From: Daejeonella sp. JGW-45
GTDB lineage: Bacteria > Bacteroidota > Bacteroidia > Sphingobacteriales > Sphingobacteriaceae
DNA: 64,000 nucleotides
Assembly (NCBI RefSeq): GCF_029360805.1
Contig: NZ_JARKNC010000001.1
Span: forward strand, 434,001 to 498,000
Reading direction: 5' to 3'
Of the stretch, positions 17,029 through 25,732 are shown in pieces. Every line of letters begins with the position of its first letter. Position 1 is the stretch's first letter. The notes under the pieces were generated by a model, which worked only from the letters and a program-made list of their open reading frames with translations, had not been told where the DNA came from and searched no databases. The translations under genes and the position numbers were made by a program.

Positions 17029-18042
17029 TTATAAATTTAGATATAATTCACAATTATATATTGTTTCTGTATCTTCAATGTGCAGACGATAGGCGCCTTT
17101 GTATAGCAAGTCCAGCCGTCTTTGAACATTCTGTAAACCGATACCGCCGGTTTCGTCCTTATTCTGATTGTTCTTCTTATTAATAACCTGGAAGTATAGT
17201 TTGTCGGATGAAACATTCAGAACTATGGTAATCGGATTTTCCTTGTCGGTGGCAAGTCCGTGCTTGAAAGCATTTTCCACAAATGAAATAAGTACCAGCG
17301 GGGTTATCTTTAGATTCTGAGTGTCGCCGTCGATTTCAAAATTTATATATGCTTTATCTTTAAACCTTAATTTCTGAAGTTCTATATAATTTTCCAGGTA
17401 GCGGATCTCCTCATCAAGACTCACCTTACTTTCATTGCTCTCATATAGCATATACCGCATAATCTCTGATAGCTTAAGCACGGCCTCGGGTGTCTTGGCT
17501 GATTTCTGATAAGCCAGCGAATAAATGTTATTGAGAGAATTAAACAGGAAGTGGGGGTTGATCTGAGATTTGAGAAAAGCAAGTTCGGATGCAAGTTTCT
17601 CATTTTCGAGGTTGCTTTTAATTTTTTCATTCAGGAACCAGTCGCTAACAAATTTCAGAATCGTGCTTAAGAAAATAAAAAGAGTGCTGACAACAGTTGC
17701 CAGGAAGAAGTAATCCCAGAAAACAATTACGTGCTTTCCCTTATCCCGGAGCATTATGATCTCATAAAAGTAGTATGCGAGGGCACACTTAACGAAGACT
17801 GAAATCAACACGAGAAATAAGATGGTAAGAATGCACCAGGCGTATCTTTTACGATTCAGGAAGGTGGGCAGAATAATAAGATAGTTGATATAAAAAACGG
17901 TGATATTGATGGCTCCAAAATACAGGAACCATACTACCGTAGAATAAGTTATTTTACCGCCACCCGTGCCTGTAAATACAAACATCAGCACAAGCACAAG
18001 CCAAACAACCAGATGAATAATAATCTGACCGGATTTATTCAT
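17029..18042 (-). CDS. LytS/YehU-type sensor histidine kinase
   Basis: A 337-aa membrane kinase with about four hydrophobic helices in the first 130 residues and no large periplasmic domain. The His_kinase signature FLKSQINPHFLFNSLNNIYSLAYQ, broken here as QINPHFLFNSLN, carries the phosphoacceptor His near residue 167. The ATP-binding part has VENAFKHGL near 250 and TGGIGLQNVQRRL near 300. It pairs with the LytTR regulator immediately downstream. Signals for this class are generally membrane or cell-surface states; nothing here identifies the ligand. Confidence 0.92.
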   Translation of the reverse strand: MNKSGQIIIHLVVWLVLVLMFVFTGTGGGKITYSTVVWFLYFGAINITVFYINYLIILPTFLNRKRYAWCILTILFLVLISVFVKCALAYYFYEIIMLRDKGKHVIVFWDYFFLATVVSTLFIFLSTILKFVSDWFLNEKIKSNLENEKLASELAFLKSQINPHFLFNSLNNIYSLAYQKSAKTPEAVLKLSEIMRYMLYESNESKVSLDEEIRYLENYIELQKLRFKDKAYINFEIDGDTQNLKITPLVLISFVENAFKHGLATDKENPITIVLNVSSDKLYFQVINKKNNQNKDETGGIGLQNVQRRLDLLYKGAYRLHIEDTETIYNCELYLNL

Positions 18043-18089
18043 AAGTTAAAAATACCAATAAGAGCCTTTTGGCGACCGCAGTTTCGACC

Positions 18090-18126
18090 AACTGGCAAAA
18101 TCTATCTGCGAACTGGCATAAATCTA
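18090..18126. promoter_or_regulatory. Direct repeats, candidate LytTR binding site
   Basis: AACTGGCAAAATCTA (18090-18104) and AACTGGCATAAATCTA (18111-18126) are direct repeats whose starts are 21 bp apart, two helical turns. A weaker copy, AATTGGCA, is at 18169-18176. LytTR proteins bind paired direct repeats spaced about 21-22 bp with an AAC(T/G) core, so this site between the LytTR operon and the divergent small ORFs fits autoregulation. Confidence 0.6.
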
Positions 18127-18244
18127 CCCTGTTCTAATTAATCCCCAAATGCGACCGTTCGTCTGCATAATTGGCACCTTGGTCTAATACTTTTTAGAGA
18201 GAGTCTTATTAAACATTTATTTGTTTTACTAAATCAGACACAAG

Positions 18245-18427
18245 ATGAAGAAGAATATTACAAACATCGTATCACCATTTATAATGTTATTAGTTCCTTT
18301 ATTTTTGCTTATAGGTGTTTTAGCTATGAACGTAAATAACGAGATGCCGGCTGAAAAACAAAGAGCCAGCATTAAACTGCAAGTTCCTACTTTAAAAAGT
18401 TTCTTTCAGGCAGCGGTGGGAAAATAG
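18245..18427 (+). CDS. Small membrane protein divergent from the LytTR operon
   Basis: A 60-aa protein with one strong hydrophobic helix (about residues 10-30, PFIMLLVPLFLLIGVLAM) after a short basic N-terminus and a charged tail (MPAEKQRASIKLQ). No known motif. It starts at an ATG following ACACAAG and is the first of two tiny ORFs that face away from the histidine kinase, with candidate LytTR sites in between. This suggests it could be a target of that system; this is inference. It could also be a chance frame, but the helix and clean start argue for a gene. Confidence 0.55.
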   Translation: MKKNITNIVSPFIMLLVPLFLLIGVLAMNVNNEMPAEKQRASIKLQVPTLKSFFQAAVGK

Positions 18428-18428
18428 T

Positions 18429-18521
18429 ATGGCATATGAGCTGATCATTGAGACAAAGAGCATAGCCGTCGTCACCTTTGCCCTAGGATACTTTGTCATT
18501 AGCAAGAGGAGCATCAAATAA
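18429..18521 (+). CDS. Very small membrane ORF following the 60-aa ORF
   Basis: A 30-codon frame starting MAYELIIETKSIAVVTF, one hydrophobic helix of about 15 residues ending in basic residues (ISKRSIK). It begins one base after the stop of the preceding 60-aa ORF and ends exactly where the convergent M28 peptidase gene ends. Tight spacing and membrane character suggest a second small gene in the same transcript, but at this length chance cannot be excluded. Confidence 0.4.
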   Translation: MAYELIIETKSIAVVTFALGYFVISKRSIK

Positions 18522-19874
18522 TTACCTCGCCGCTTTCGGAATAATCACCAGGCTTTCATGCCCCTCAGCGTCAACCGATTGCACGCCAAAGAAATAATTA
18601 TCTTTAGAGTAATTCAGCTCCGCAGTAGTATCAGTGACAAAAAACTTCTTCTCCCAAACAGGGCTGCTGGTTTCCCGCATCACTATAAAATATCCTGCAG
18701 GTACTTCGCCCTGAGGCTTTTCCCATTTCAAAACTGTTTTATTAGTTAACTGGCTGGTAAGTACCGCCACGTTTTCCGGTTCCCGCGGCGATAAAGCCAG
18801 ATTGGCCAATGTAGCTAAATTCATCTTTGTTACTTTTTGAGTGTACTGATAGTCCACAAAGTCCGGAAGGTCACCGTAATCAATTCCGTTCTCCTTTCGA
18901 ACCGTTTGATGCTGCCGTTCGAAATTCTCATTCATCTCAGTAATACGCACCCCGGGAAAACCGGCCTGCGAAAATGGTGTATGGTCGCCGCCCCTAAGAT
19001 ACCTGTCACGGCGATAGATCAGTTTAACGTTAAGCTGATCAACATACCGTTCACCAACTTCCTTGATATAACGTGCAAACTGCCGGGCACGACCGTCATT
19101 TTCAGAGCCAGTACTTGTGCGGGTTGCTGCTCCTGCAGGTGTTTCCACTACCGAAACGCCCTCACTAAAAATCCTGACGCTGTTATTATCCTTAATTCCT
19201 GTTTCAGTGCCATAGGTATTTCCGATAATGTCGTTTGTGATCATACCGGCAACATTCCATTTAGATTCCTTTGCCCTCTTTGCGAGATTAACAGCACCGA
19301 ACAAGCCTTGTTCCTCGGCCACCATGGCCACAAAAATTATAGTTGAATTGAATTTGTATTTGCTCATTATACGAGCCATTTCCATAACAGCGGAAGTCCC
19401 CGACGCATCGTCATTAGCGCCCGGCGCAAAAATTTTCGAATCATTGGCGTCAGAAGCACGGGAATCATAATGACCTGAGACGATGAAAACCCGGTCATCC
19501 TGAGGATCAACACCAGGCAAAATACCAAGAACATTTTTCATAACCGTAGGAGCAGCAACCCGGCGACCATCCGCCGGCTGAACGAATACATCGAACTCTG
19601 CTTTTAACCGGCCTCCGGATTCCCTGGAATACCTCACCATTTCAGACCTGATCCAATTACGCGCAGCACCTATGCCTGTTGTTGCACTTAAGGTATCACT
19701 GAGACTATGGCGCGTTTGGAACGTAACCAGCTTTCTTACATTGGCTTCTATATTCTTATCTGAGACTTGCTCAATCAGATCCTTTATAAACAGGTCCTGG
19801 CGAATAAGGACGGGCTGGGCCTGGAGTACTCTTGTCAGGACCATAAAGGTCAATACCACAACGCTCTTTTTCAT
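18522..19874 (-). CDS. Secreted M28-family zinc aminopeptidase
   Basis: A 450-aa exported metallopeptidase with a signal peptide (MKKSVVVLTFMVLTRVLQAQ). The two-zinc site of family M28 is visible: His/Asp in VSGHYDSR near residue 133, the bridging Asp in APGANDDASGT near 153, the catalytic Glu pair in VAEEQGLFG near 190, an Asp in TNDIIGN and a His in GGDHTPFSQAG near 303. A C-terminal fibronectin-like segment (about 355-450) follows the catalytic domain. It probably trims peptides in the periplasm or outside the cell. Confidence 0.9.
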   Translation of the reverse strand: MKKSVVVLTFMVLTRVLQAQPVLIRQDLFIKDLIEQVSDKNIEANVRKLVTFQTRHSLSDTLSATTGIGAARNWIRSEMVRYSRESGGRLKAEFDVFVQPADGRRVAAPTVMKNVLGILPGVDPQDDRVFIVSGHYDSRASDANDSKIFAPGANDDASGTSAVMEMARIMSKYKFNSTIIFVAMVAEEQGLFGAVNLAKRAKESKWNVAGMITNDIIGNTYGTETGIKDNNSVRIFSEGVSVVETPAGAATRTSTGSENDGRARQFARYIKEVGERYVDQLNVKLIYRRDRYLRGGDHTPFSQAGFPGVRITEMNENFERQHQTVRKENGIDYGDLPDFVDYQYTQKVTKMNLATLANLALSPREPENVAVLTSQLTNKTVLKWEKPQGEVPAGYFIVMRETSSPVWEKKFFVTDTTAELNYSKDNYFFGVQSVDAEGHESLVIIPKAAR

Positions 19875-19945
19875 ATTCTTGAGTAAAATCCTAAATTTAA
19901 GGATTAAACTTCGAAACTGACTCCCGTGCGATAGTACAATATCTT

Positions 19946-21352
19946 TTAAACATTCAACTCCACCTGCTGATGGCGTTGAGGTATCTCAACATTCCGGAAC
20001 CCTTTCCCGATTAACTTCGCTCTAAATACTTCCTGAGTGTCGTATTCTCCATGAACGAGAAATATTGTTTTCACTTTTTCCGGTTCCTGGCAGGAAACAA
20101 ATCTCAAAAGATCCTCATAATCTCCATGTGCACTCATCGACCGGATAGACCGCACCTCAGCGCGTACATCATAATGCTCACCAAAAATTTGTACGACCTT
20201 ACTACCATTCATTAATTTGCCGGCAAGCGAATTAGGTTCACAATAACCGACCATAAGAATGGTGTTTTTCCCGTTGCCGATATTATTTTTTATATGATGT
20301 TTGATCCTGCCTGCCTCAGCCATACCCGACGCAGAAATTATAACACAGGGCTCCGGATTAGTGTTCAATGCTTTTGATTCGGCTGCATCCTGGATAAAAG
20401 TCAGCTTCTTAAAATGAAAAGGATCTTCGTCGGTTTTCATCACTTCCTGAACACCCCGGTTAAGTTCGTCCGTATGGCTTTTAACTACCATGGTCGCCTT
20501 TAATGACAAAGGGCTGTCCACATAATATTTAACATCCGGAAGAATGCCCTTCTCTTCCAGCCCGTTGAGCAAATAAAGTAGTTCCTGGGTACGGCCTACA
20601 CTAAAAGCCGGAATAATGACCTTCCCTCTCTTTATGATACAGGTGTCATTGATTATATTCCTTAAAAGGCCTTCTGCCGCCTCAGCGTCTTTGTGAAGAG
20701 TATCTCCATAGGTGGATTCAAGTAAAATATAGTCTGCCTGCGGGAAACGCTGCGGAGCTTTCAATATGAGGTCATCATAACGGCCAACATCTCCGCTAAA
20801 GGAGATCCTGGTTGTTTGTCCCTTTTCTGTGATAGTGAGATGAATTGCTGCGCTGCCAATAATATGCCCCGCATCAGAAAAATTAACCTCAATGCCTTCG
20901 GTAATCTTATGATCGGTATTATATTCTACAATCTTAAACTGACTTATAGCTTTAACAGCGTCCTCCTCGTTGTATAGAGGTTCTAATAGCTCTTGCCCGT
21001 TCCGGCGGCGATGCTTATTACTGTATTCCGCATCCTGCTCCTGGATCTTTGCTGAATCCATAAGTAATATCCTGGTGAGATCCATGGTTGGAGCCGTACA
21101 AAATATTTCGCCGCTAAAACCCTCAGACACTAAGCGGGGTATCAGCCCGCTGTGATCTATATGAGCATGACTTAAAATCAGATAATTAACCTTAGCGGGA
21201 TCAAAACCAAAGTGTTCGTTTAATTCATCGGTTTCCTCTCCCATACCCTGGAACATCCCGCAATCAAGTAATATCTGAATACCATTATCGAGAGTTATTA
21301 AGTGTTTGCTCCCGGTAACATTCCGGGCAGCGCCATGAAAGCCTATACGCAT
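19946..21352 (-). CDS. Beta-CASP metallo-beta-lactamase-fold hydrolase (RNA-processing type)
   Basis: A 468-aa protein with the zinc motif SHAHIDHSG (HxHxDH) near residue 60 and other MBL ligands (His in DAGHIIGSA near 163, Asp in FSGDVGR near 187). The beta-CASP insert has IIPAFSVGRTQELLYLL and VIISASGMAEAGRIKHH, and the C-terminus has SAHGDYEDLL and VHGEYDTQ. This is the architecture of CPSF73/RNase J-like ribonucleases of the YsH1 group. No signal peptide, so cytoplasmic. RNA is the likely substrate from family knowledge. Confidence 0.9.
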   Translation of the reverse strand: MRIGFHGAARNVTGSKHLITLDNGIQILLDCGMFQGMGEETDELNEHFGFDPAKVNYLILSHAHIDHSGLIPRLVSEGFSGEIFCTAPTMDLTRILLMDSAKIQEQDAEYSNKHRRRNGQELLEPLYNEEDAVKAISQFKIVEYNTDHKITEGIEVNFSDAGHIIGSAAIHLTITEKGQTTRISFSGDVGRYDDLILKAPQRFPQADYILLESTYGDTLHKDAEAAEGLLRNIINDTCIIKRGKVIIPAFSVGRTQELLYLLNGLEEKGILPDVKYYVDSPLSLKATMVVKSHTDELNRGVQEVMKTDEDPFHFKKLTFIQDAAESKALNTNPEPCVIISASGMAEAGRIKHHIKNNIGNGKNTILMVGYCEPNSLAGKLMNGSKVVQIFGEHYDVRAEVRSIRSMSAHGDYEDLLRFVSCQEPEKVKTIFLVHGEYDTQEVFRAKLIGKGFRNVEIPQRHQQVELNV

Positions 21353-21461
21353 ATATTTTTTGCGTCAATATAGCAACATGTCTGCCAAGTTCGTGATGAA
21401 ATTTAGAGGAATTAATCAGAGTTTTCCGGACAGGAATGTTTATGAAATATCTGTTAAAGCA

Positions 21462-21487
21462 AAAAGTCCCGCAAATGCAGGACTTTT
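21462..21487. terminator. Terminator hairpin after the secreted-protein gene
   Basis: AAAAGTCC.GC / GC.GGACTTTT with an AAAT loop, between the 3' end of the 21517-22053 gene and the start of the beta-CASP gene. T-rich on both strands. Confidence 0.8.
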
Positions 21488-21516
21488 AGTTATGGAGAGT
21501 GTAATTTAAAAAATAC

Positions 21517-22053
21517 TTATTGTTGTGTTACTGTATAAACAACCGGGATAACGTTTGTTCCGGTAGCTTTACCGGCATACGTACCACCGGCACCGATCAG
21601 GTAAGAAACGTTGAACTTGTTGGCTGATACTGCACCATTCCATGAGGTGTTGGTTGCTGTGATAACAGTGGCTGCTGTTCCGCCTGCTGCCGGTAAGGTA
21701 ACTGATGATCCGTAAGTGATGCCTGCTGCGTTACCGCCGTTAGTAGCTCCGATTGCCGGAGTTAACTTTACTGAACCGGGAGCTAATGCTGCAATACCTG
21801 TTACCGTCCCTGCGATCGCCTTAACTACATAACCTCTGGAAGAGATCACGCTGATGTGGTCCGTTGCCAGTGAAGTGATACCATTATTATATTTTTCTTC
21901 CGTGTTGAAGTTTACATCAAGCGATCCCGGCTGTGTTACTGAGAATGATAATACATCAGACAATGTGATATTCACGTTCGCCGTTTGGGCAAATGAGCTG
22001 CTGCTGATAATTGATACGGTAACGAATGCGATTAGGAATAATACTTTTTTCAT
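21517..22053 (-). CDS. Secreted beta-sandwich protein of unknown function (DUF4402-like)
   Basis: A 178-aa exported protein: signal peptide MKKVLFLIAFVTVSIISSSSFAQ followed by a Gly/Thr/Ala-rich body without cysteines. Features such as VNITLSDVLSFSV, VVKAIAGTVTGI and a C-terminal VIPVVYTVTQQ resemble small secreted proteins of Bacteroidota that are distantly like pilin or spore-coat subunits. The first name I would try is DUF4402, with low certainty. It is monocistronic, with a terminator on one side and the large REP-containing gap on the other. Confidence 0.6.
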   Translation of the reverse strand: MKKVLFLIAFVTVSIISSSSFAQTANVNITLSDVLSFSVTQPGSLDVNFNTEEKYNNGITSLATDHISVISSRGYVVKAIAGTVTGIAALAPGSVKLTPAIGATNGGNAAGITYGSSVTLPAAGGTAATVITATNTSWNGAVSANKFNVSYLIGAGGTYAGKATGTNVIPVVYTVTQQ

Positions 22054-22332
22054 GTTCTAGTTTTATAATGCTTTTTTAGTTTTTAGTCTGTCTGTGTTTG
22101 GATATACTTAGGCAAACGAGAGTCCAATTTGTGAAACACCACGCAATTGCTCAAAACAGGGTTTCCCTTCAGAATATCAAATTATGACCCGGGATGTTAT
22201 TGCTCAAATGGGGAAAATGTTACTCAAAGCAGTGGAAATAGACGCCTTCCTGGTTTCCAGAAGCACCCCCTGTGGATCCTACCGTGTACCCAAAACTATT
22301 GCTATGGTGCGACCTTGATCAATATCGCTGTT

Positions 22333-22516
22333 CAACCCCTCCGGGGTTGGCATATCGGCTACTTTTATAACCCCGATTCCATCGGGGGGTATCGCTATTT
22401 AAGCCCTTCAGGCTTACAAGGCGCCCAGCAAGCCCGGAGGGCTTGAATAACAATAACCACGGATGAAATCCGTGGATAAGCGAAAAGCACAACCGACTAG
22501 CAAGCCTGAAGGGCTT
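22333..22516. repeat. REP-like palindrome cluster (AAGCCC/GGGCTT family)
   Basis: Six short palindromes in 184 bases: CAACCCC-tcc-GGGGTTG (22333-22349), ACCCCGAT-tcc-ATCGGGG (22370-22387), AAGCC-cttca-GGCTT (22401-22415), CAAGCCC-gga-GGGCTTG (22429-22445), CCACGGAT-gaa-ATCCGTGG (22457-22475) and CAAGCC-tgaag-GGCTTG (22501-22516). They alternate orientation and share a xAxCCC core, as do REP elements mobilised by RAYT-type transposases. No RAYT gene is in the window. Confidence 0.8.
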
Positions 22517-22570
22517 GAACAGTAAATAAAAGTTGTGGGTATACGGTAACTGTAGATCGAAAAACCAACT

Positions 22571-22709
22571 GGGTTCTTGTACCAGAAAATGGGAAAAAAA
22601 GGGCTTTTGTTGGGTTCTTCTAGGGCTCTTGTTGGGCGAAAACCGCATTTTGACGCATTTGGCCCAATAATCGCCCAACAAAGACCCTATGAGAACCCTT
22701 CCAGGTCCT
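22571..22709. repeat. Helically phased GGG/CCC hairpin with 11-bp period
   Basis: GGG tracts start at 22591, 22601, 22612, 22623 and 22634 (steps 10, 11, 11, 11; a further GGG is at 22571). CCC tracts start at 22663, 22674, 22685 and 22696 (steps 11), with CC at 22707. The 11-mers on the left follow GGG(C/T)T(C/T)TT-type words, those on the right the complement. The best arm pair is 22612-22638 with 22672-22698, 22 of 27 positions complementary, with a 33-base loop. Confidence 0.8.
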
Positions 22710-22791
22710 ATTAAACCTTAATCAAAAGACAAGAATGTGTAAGGAAGGGTAATCATAATTTCCCTTACGATTGGAATATGTGAGGCTCCAA

Positions 22792-22825
22792 CAATGTCCT
22801 AATCCCGCACGGCATTAGGACATTG
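22792..22825. repeat. 12-bp perfect inverted repeat downstream of sdhB
   Basis: CAATGTCCTAAT (22792-22803) and its complement (22814-22825) around a 10-base loop, about 70 bases after the sdhB stop. No T-tract follows on the minus strand, so termination is uncertain. Confidence 0.6.
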
Positions 22826-22895
22826 GTCGTTCACAGAACCTGGATAAACTGGATAATTCTCCCAGGGAAAATGCGATAATTATAATACTGACCGG

Positions 22896-23663
22896 CTATA
22901 CTTCTTCTTCTTTAAACAACTTTGCGGTAAAGTAATCACGATTCATACGGGCAATGTTTGTGATCGAGATCTCTTTCGGGCATTCAGCTTCGCAGGCACC
23001 GGTGTTCGTACAGCTACCGAATCCTTCTGCGTCCATTTGCGCAACCATAGCCTGCGCACGGCGATAACGCTCCGGCTGGCCTTGCGGTAGTAAAGCTAAC
23101 TGGGAAACTTTGGCAGAAACGAATAACATGGCAGACGCATTTTTACATGCTGCTACGCAGGCTCCGCAACCGATACATGTAGCTGAGTTGAAAGCCTCGT
23201 CGGCTATTACTTTAGGAATTGGAATATTATTAGCATCAGGAACGCCACCGGTATTTACCGAAACGAAGCCTCCTGCAGCCTGTATCCTGTCAAATGCCTG
23301 GCGGTCAACTGCAAGGTCGCGGATAACTGGAAAAGCTTCAGCACGCCACGGTTCGATAACGATTGTTTCGTTATTCTTAAAACTGCGCATGTGCAGCTGG
23401 CATGTTGTGATTGCATGCTTAGGACCGTGCGGCCGGCCGTTAATATGTAGCGAGCAGGCACCGCAAATACCTTCCCGGCAATCGTGGTCGAAATGAATAG
23501 GGTCATCTCCCTTCTTGATAAGATCCTCGTTCACCACGTCAAGCATCTCAAGGAACGACATATCCGGCGATACATGGTCAGCTTTATAAGTGGCGAAACT
23601 ACCCTTGGTGTCGGCATTTTTCTGACGCCAAACCTTTAACGTCAAATTCATATTTTCACTCAT
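22896..23663 (-). CDS. sdhB: Succinate dehydrogenase / fumarate reductase iron-sulfur subunit
   Basis: Electron-transfer subunit of complex II, carrying three Fe-S clusters between SdhA and the membrane quinone. The 255-aa protein shows the [2Fe-2S] ligands [16 protein letters not shown] near residue 61-75, a [4Fe-4S] set [13 protein letters not shown] near 158 and the last set [17 protein letters not shown] near 216. The N-terminal [21 protein letters not shown] is typical of the Bacteroidota type. It follows sdhA after 93 bases that contain heptad hairpin B. Confidence 0.95.
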   Translation of the reverse strand: MSENMNLTLKVWRQKNADTKGSFATYKADHVSPDMSFLEMLDVVNEDLIKKGDDPIHFDHDCREGICGACSLHINGRPHGPKHAITTCQLHMRSFKNNETIVIEPWRAEAFPVIRDLAVDRQAFDRIQAAGGFVSVNTGGVPDANNIPIPKVIADEAFNSATCIGCGACVAACKNASAMLFVSAKVSQLALLPQGQPERYRRAQAMVAQMDAEGFGSCTNTGACEAECPKEISITNIARMNRDYFTAKLFKEEEV

Positions 23664-23669
23664 TTTCTT

Positions 23670-23755
23670 GAGATTTGAGAAGTGAGAAGCGAGAACCTAG
23701 AAGCGAGATCGGACTAACACCCCTCTCGAATCTCGTATCTCGTTTTTCACATCTG
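23670..23755. repeat. Heptad-repeat hairpin B (sdhA/sdhB gap)
   Basis: Arms 23670-23702 and 23723-23755 are imperfect inverted copies with about 22 matches in 33 and a 20-base loop. The left arm reads as 7-mers GAGATTT, GAGAAGT, GAGAAGC, GAGAACC, TAGAAGC; the right arm as TCTCGAA, TCTCGTA, TCTCGTT, TTTCACA. It ends one base before the sdhA stop codon and begins six bases before the sdhB start. Confidence 0.82.
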
Positions 23756-23756
23756 A

Positions 23757-25691
23757 TTATTTATAACTCCGTTGTGATAATTTAACATTTTCGAATACCA
23801 GCTCTTCTTTGTGCAATTCTTCGGGCTGGTTATCTCCTTTATATTCCCAGGCTGCCGCGTATGCATAATTATCATCATCACGCAAGGCCTCGCCCTCATC
23901 AGTTTGACTTTCTAAACGGAAGTGGCCGCCGCATGATTCCTTACGATCTAATGCATCGTCGACCATCAATTCGCCTAGTTCAAGGAAGTCGGCTACACGG
24001 CCGGCATTTTCAAGATTCTGGTTAAACTCTTCATTTGTTCCGGATACCCTGGCATTCTTCCAGAAGTCGGCACGAAGCTCGCGGATCAATCCTTTTGCTT
24101 TAGTGAGGCCTTCTTCTGTACGGGCCATTCCACAATACTCCCACATAATGTGACCAAGCTCACGGTGATAATCATTAACCGTGCGATCGCCTTTTAAGGC
24201 TAACAATTTATTAATGCGCTCTAGGACACTTTGTTTAGTCTGTTCAAAAGCCGGATGACTTGTATCAACCGCTTTAGGGCCAATATTGGCTAAGTAATCT
24301 CCTAATGTGTAAGGGATTACAAAGTAGCCGTCAGCTAAGCCCTGCATTAGTGCAGAAGCACCAAGGCGGTTTGCACCGTGATCAGAGAAGTTTGCTTCGC
24401 CTAAACAGTATAAGCCTTTGACAGTTGTTTGCAGGTTATAATCAACCCACAGGCCGCCCATCGTATAGTGAACCGCCGGATAGATCCGCATGGGTTGCTT
24501 ATAAGGGTTTTCGTCAGTGATCTGTTGATACATATCAAACAGGTTCCCGTATTTCGCACGCACTGTATCTTCTCCCAAACGGCCTATTGCTTCGGCAAAA
24601 TCAAGATATACCGCGATACCCGAAGCGCCTACGCCACGTCCCTCATCAACCATTTCTTTGGCATTACGCGATGCGACATCACGTGGAACCAGGTTACCGA
24701 ATGCAGGGTATTTACGTTCCAGGAAGTAGTCCCTGTCTTCTTCTTTAAGATCTGTAACCTTTAATTCTCCCTTGCGAAGCTTTTGTGCAAGCTCAACCGT
24801 CTTAGGGGCCCAAACACGCCCGTCATTACGAAGCGATTCAGACATCAGCGTAAGCTTCGACTGGTGATCGCCTGTTACGGGGATACAAGTAGGATGGATC
24901 TGCGTAAAGCAGGGATTAGCAAAATAAGCACCGCGTTTATGAGCTTTCCATGCAGCTGTTACATTACATCCCATTGCATTTGTAGAGAGGTAGAAAACGT
25001 TTCCGTATCCGCCGGTACATAAAAGCACGGCATGTGCAGCATGGCTTTCAATTGCGCCGCTTATCAGATCGCGGGTTACTATTCCTTTTGCTTCGCCATC
25101 GATAGTAACTACATCCATCATTTCGTGACGGGTGTACATTTTAACTTTTCCCAGATTGATCTGGCGATTTAATGCTGAATATGCTCCAAGCAATAACTGC
25201 TGTCCGGTTTGACCACGCGCATAGAAGGTCCGTGATACCTGGGATCCACCAAAAGAGCGGTTATCCAGCAAGCCGCCGTACTCCCGGGCAAAAGGAACTC
25301 CCTGGGCTACGCACTGATCAATAATATTTACAGATACTTCAGCAAGACGGTACACATTACCTTCACGGGCACGATAGTCACCCCCTTTAATCGTATCGTA
25401 GAATAAACGATGGACGCTATCGCCATCATTCTGGTAATTTTTTGCGGCGTTTATACCACCCTGTGCAGCGATTGAGTGCGCACGACGAGGGCTATCCTGG
25501 AAGCAGAATGCTTTTACATTGTATCCCAGCTCAGCAAGAGACGCAGCAGCTGAAGCCCCCGCCAAGCCTGTACCAACCACTATTACAGTATATTTTCGCT
25601 TGTTAGCCGGATTAACCAGTTTAAGGTTAAATTTATGTTTTGACCATTTCTGGGCCAGCGGGCCTTCCGGAATTTTAGCATCTAATTTCAT
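23757..25691 (-). CDS. sdhA: Succinate dehydrogenase / fumarate reductase flavoprotein subunit
   Basis: Catalytic subunit of complex II, oxidising succinate (or reducing fumarate) with covalent FAD. The 644-aa length fits the epsilon/Bacteroidota type B family. Motifs: [18 protein letters not shown] near residue 40 (FAD-binding dinucleotide fold), [16 protein letters not shown] near 69 whose His is the usual covalent FAD attachment, [19 protein letters not shown] near 255 (active-site region), and [15 protein letters not shown] near 408. It lies 41 bases after sdhC. Confidence 0.96.
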   Translation of the reverse strand: MKLDAKIPEGPLAQKWSKHKFNLKLVNPANKRKYTVIVVGTGLAGASAAASLAELGYNVKAFCFQDSPRRAHSIAAQGGINAAKNYQNDGDSVHRLFYDTIKGGDYRAREGNVYRLAEVSVNIIDQCVAQGVPFAREYGGLLDNRSFGGSQVSRTFYARGQTGQQLLLGAYSALNRQINLGKVKMYTRHEMMDVVTIDGEAKGIVTRDLISGAIESHAAHAVLLCTGGYGNVFYLSTNAMGCNVTAAWKAHKRGAYFANPCFTQIHPTCIPVTGDHQSKLTLMSESLRNDGRVWAPKTVELAQKLRKGELKVTDLKEEDRDYFLERKYPAFGNLVPRDVASRNAKEMVDEGRGVGASGIAVYLDFAEAIGRLGEDTVRAKYGNLFDMYQQITDENPYKQPMRIYPAVHYTMGGLWVDYNLQTTVKGLYCLGEANFSDHGANRLGASALMQGLADGYFVIPYTLGDYLANIGPKAVDTSHPAFEQTKQSVLERINKLLALKGDRTVNDYHRELGHIMWEYCGMARTEEGLTKAKGLIRELRADFWKNARVSGTNEEFNQNLENAGRVADFLELGELMVDDALDRKESCGGHFRLESQTDEGEALRDDDNYAYAAAWEYKGDNQPEELHKEELVFENVKLSQRSYK

Positions 25692-25732
25692 CTCAGAAAT
25701 ATATTTTAATCTGATCGCTCAGAATGTAATTC

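Larger units (their letters stand above)
22054..22895. other. Gene-free region with several classes of repeat
   Basis: About 840 bases between sdhB and the secreted-protein gene without a believable gene. It holds a REP-like cluster, a helically phased G/C-tract hairpin and a 12-bp inverted repeat, each listed separately. The open frame that can be drawn through it (22319-22681, minus) is rich in repeated Phe-Lys-Pro and Leu-Ala-Gly-Arg words that come from translating the palindromes. Confidence 0.7.

Noticed and set aside
22591-22636. Canonical G-quadruplex
   Set aside because: Loops of 7-8 bases and the facing C-tracts make duplex or hairpin forms more likely; kept only as a minor possibility.
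22319-22681. 120-codon open frame on the minus strand
   Set aside because: It runs through the REP-like palindromes and the G/C-tract hairpin; its repeated Phe-Lys-Pro and Leu-Ala-Gly-Arg words are translations of those repeats.
22571-22709. CRISPR-like array because of regular spacing
   Set aside because: The period is 11 bp, units are inverted halfway and there are no unique spacers; no cas genes are nearby.
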